Shown here: positions 60,809-64,000 of the stretch, in pieces | Numbering within the stretch: position 1 is the first letter of the stretch | Layout of the letters: every line of letters begins with the position of its first letter | Assembly (NCBI GenBank): GCA_013397845.1 | Contig: VZTG01009076.1 | Span: 62,001 to 126,000, forward strand | Length of the DNA: 64,000 bases | Origin: Melanocharis versteri | Lineage: Eukaryota; Chordata; Aves; Passeriformes; Melanocharitidae | Direction: 5' to 3' | Notes under the pieces: model-generated | What the model was told of the DNA's origin: nothing | The model's database searches: none | Seen by the model: the letters and a program-made list of their open reading frames with translations, nothing else | Position numbers and translations under genes: made by a program

Positions 60809-63800
60809 TAGCATAAGGAGAAGAGAGAAAAGGGTGAAGTTAGGAGAGGGTAATTTTTTTTTCATTTTAAACAGCAGTATAGTTTGAGGAGAATCTTCTT
60901 AATCAAAAGATAATTATGAAATGTGATATAATAGAGAAATCAGTGTCATGGAAGAAAAAATGTATATACACAACTGTTGTAGTGCAGATAACATTTGTTT
61001 CCTCTGTGTGTAAAGGCTAATTTTAATTTTTTACCTTTGACAAAGACGCAAAGTGATTTTTTGCAGTTTGATATTTCTAAGAACATTACAATTGTGACTA
61101 AATCCGACATATAGCACCACCTGCCAAGGTCTTGTATATGCTGTAAGAGTTTTTAACAGTTTGGTTCCAGTCTTTTTCAGCTCGAACATGTAGCCCCTAA
61201 AGTAATATGGTTATATGGTAGATATACAGCTTCAGTTTTTAAGGAATGGAGTAAAATGATATGATTTCCCTACAAAAACTGAAGGAGGGGGAATTTACAG
61301 TAGCAATGTAGGAAGTCAGTACAGAATAGTTGTTGCATGCTAGAAGTAGGTTAGCTAGCTTTCTTCACTTGCAAAATGCGTTCGGAGTGTCATTGTACTA
61401 TATAGGTATACTGTAAGGTTTGGTCCACAGGGCTGCACAATTCTTTAAGGATAAAGTTAAGAAAAAAGTGCTTAAAATTGGAAACTAATTAGCAGAAGAG
61501 AAAAAAACCCCATAGAGTTAAGTCAAATGTGTCAGTGAAAAATCACAGAAAATTCAGTAAAAACAATTATATTGCAATGTCTTTGTCCTAAAAACATATG
61601 ATGCTAAGGCACTGAAAAAATAGCCTGTACATGCTTACTGACCAGAACTAAAATCTGTTTTCTAACCCATGGCTTGCTCATGCAATGCCATATTTCATCC
61701 TTTCTTCCCTAGCTGGTGATATATGGGTGTGTCAGTGAGCTAATCATGTTTTCTTAGAAGAGGCAGAAGGTTTTCTCTTTTAATGGGACATATAAATAAA
61801 ACAAATTTAGCTGCAAAAACTACCCTAACCTGAAAATTATTACAGAATCAAAAATTATTTTCAGTTATTATTTTGACTGCACTTTAAAACATTTGTAAAA
61901 ATGGGCAGGCAATTATCCTCTGAAGCCCAAATGGACACAGGCAAGCCTGCACACACATGGGCAGAATCCATCCTTGTAAATCCCCAGCTGAGGTTTGTGA
62001 ATGTTCAGGAGGAAACCATACATCACTTCAGCAATTCTCAGTGAGGAAAAAGGGGAAAGTACACTAGCTTTAAACCAATTTGTACAAATGATCCTTTGGT
62101 TTCCCTGAAGGGCCAAAGAAAGAGAGCACCTTTTCCAGTTTGTTTATTGACAGTAGAACTCCCCAATGGCTTTCCATCAACGCATTCCCAGTTTGCGTCT
62201 TCTTAAGAAGTTTCGCACAAGTGTCTACCCCAGATGGTGGCTTTAGAAAGGGGGTGGTAAAAAGGGTGAAAAAAATAAACTCTTGAGGAACAGTAGGCTG
62301 CTGTCCAATTTTGTTTCTATATAGGGTTTTCTGAGGGGTTTTTTATGCCCTTTCAGTTCCTTTGCTGCAGGAATAGATAAAATCACTTGACACTGATTTG
62401 CTGATGCTTGACTATATCAAATTAGAAATCTTAGGGTTTTGTTTTTATGTTGGGGATTTTATTAGCATTTATTGCATGCTACTCTTTATTTCCTAGAGAG
62501 TTGCAGATAGAAGCTTGCAGTTGGTTACCCTGGAGGGGGAAAATCTCTGTGGTAAGATCAGTGAGTCAGAAAATTTTACTCTAATGGAAATAATTGCATT
62601 CAAAGAAGACATACCTGTGCTCTTAGAGAATGGGATGTGTTTTAAACCTTCAAGCATCGAGTAGAATTTATGAAGGCAATATACAAGGGAGGGAAAATGG
62701 TAAAGAGAGAGAGATATTTACTTTTATTTCCTTCAGAGCCTGCCTAGCTTCAGATTTCCTTGGATGGTGGATTTGCTCTCAGGATAACATAGACAATCCT
62801 AAAAGGTGAAAGATTCCATTCAAATATTTCTTCTCCATAAAGTGACCTGATACCAACCCCATCTCTTATTCAGGAAATCAGGTCCATGTGGCTTTAGCTG
62901 AATCTGCTCCCTTTCAGCAGTAAGGTCACCAAAGCAGCATCTGTCCTGAATACTAGATTTTCATATGCATCACCAAAGCAATTGCAAGAGATAATAATTT
63001 GCTATGGTGATGTTACAGGAAAGGCAACAGTACTTTATTAGGAGCACTAGAATAGAATGAAAAAACAAGGGGATTCTAGCATGCCACGTATGAATTTCGT
63101 TTTTTGTTCTCGTTAATGCAAAAGAAGAAACTGCCTATCTTGTGATTTAAATTGTAAAATTTGGTTGTGTTTAGAAATGCACTTATTACAATTATTGTTA
63201 AAAGTTGGTAAGAAATCAAATGAAAGAAAATACAGAAATAATTTAAAGTGTCTATTATTCTCACCTGATCCATAAGTGGAAAGATAAAGTTTTAAAAGCT
63301 CAATCTATAATTAAAAAATTTTAATTATCACCTTGGTTAAACTGTTGAAAAGCTCAAGTTTCAGCCTTCGGGTTTTGTAAATTTTACTGGTCTTTGAAGC
63401 CCCTTTTGTTGTCAATAATACAGTTTATTTCTCAGTCCCGGAGAAATTGAGCATTTCTCTTGAACCATTTTTACCTGCTTAATTTCAGTGTATTGGCAAT
63501 ATTCAGTAGTAGATATATTGAGGAGGTTTCCCTTGCATGTTCTTGAGAACGTATTTACATGACTGTGCTCAGGCTTCTGGAAGATTATTGAAATATCTAA
63601 AGCTAATGATAGCTGGACTCTGTGAAACATGAAGATTTTCAGAGATCATATTGATGGAACTTGTACACTTAATCACAAATGATCTGACTGACACAGTTAT
63701 TTAATTGTAGAAATTAGAAATTATGCTGTGAAGTAATATTTTCAGATATAGGATGGCTGAATGTTGTCTGGCAAAATTTTTTTTTTTTTCTGCTCTGCTG

Positions 63801-64000
63801 ATTCCTCCTTCAATTTTCAACTAATTACGACATGACCACCAGTTATAAAACTGTATGGCAACAAGGCACTAAGAAAATGGCTCAAAAAATTAAGGGACAT
63901 TAAACAATGAAAACCACTGTGACAGTTTTCTGGTCTTGGGAACCATGTCTTGCCCAGCTCTCTGGAGCACAGGCAATATTACCAGTATACATCTTCCTGA
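60809..64000. other. Unique AT-rich non-coding DNA
   Basis: No supported gene and no named repeat up to the end of the window, apart from a 13-base T run at 63777-63789. Confidence 0.5.

Noticed and set aside
1..64000. CRISPR array, prokaryotic operon, rRNA or mitochondrial insert
   Set aside because: No regularly spaced direct repeats, no dense coding, and no rRNA- or mitochondria-like stretch was seen. Repeat content is clearly avian nuclear.

Overview
This window reads as nuclear DNA from a bird, most likely a passerine, and as an AT-rich gene desert or the inside of a very long intron. The evidence is the repeat content. There are several CR1 LINE copies with the avian 3' end (short ATTCTATG-type tails and the usual 5' truncation), and one tRNA-Ile-derived SINE joined to a CR1 tail, the arrangement known as TguSINE1 in zebra finch. 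A lone LTR with TATA box and poly(A) signal is also present. I see no bacterial features: no ribosome binding sites, operons, CRISPR arrays or dense coding. I found no protein-coding gene, tRNA gene or rRNA gene that I can support. The open reading frames are short, overlap on both strands and match nothing I recognise, except those that lie in LINE sequence.

Layout. 1-7492: unique AT-rich DNA with a hairpin and homopolymers. 7493-8650: the longest obvious CR1 copy (minus strand), covering the end of the reverse transcriptase and the 3' UTR. 8651-19372: unique DNA with low-complexity tracts. 19373-25830: three short CR1 3' ends (minus). 25831-32190: unique DNA with a paired AP-1-like motif and a strong splice-acceptor look-alike. 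32195-32620: a CR1 3' segment (minus) that is framed, on the plus strand, by splice-like signals. 37980-39340: a very old, decayed CR1-like LINE (plus). 40007-40132: the SINE (minus). 42329-42570: an old LINE reverse transcriptase remnant (minus). 44668-45171: a CR1 3' segment (plus) whose tail resembles that of the SINE. 50599-50994: the LTR, followed by a 19-bp tandem duplication. 53541-53755: another CR1 3' end (minus). 54993-55094: a small inverted-repeat element that may be a hAT-type MITE. 60000-60810: a palindromic microsatellite, the 3' end of an ancient CR1 (plus), and a 20-bp perfect palindrome. The rest is unique sequence.

How the parts relate. The SINE at 40007 has a 3' tail resembling those of the CR1 copies at 32195 and 44668, so the window holds both the parasite and relatives of the LINE that presumably moved it. 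The LINE copies fall into at least two age layers: recognisable avian CR1, and strongly decayed CR1/L3-like remnants. I did not find an undescribed biological system. The best leads are the splice-framed antisense CR1, the SINE as a lineage marker, the LTR, and a few long perfect palindromes.
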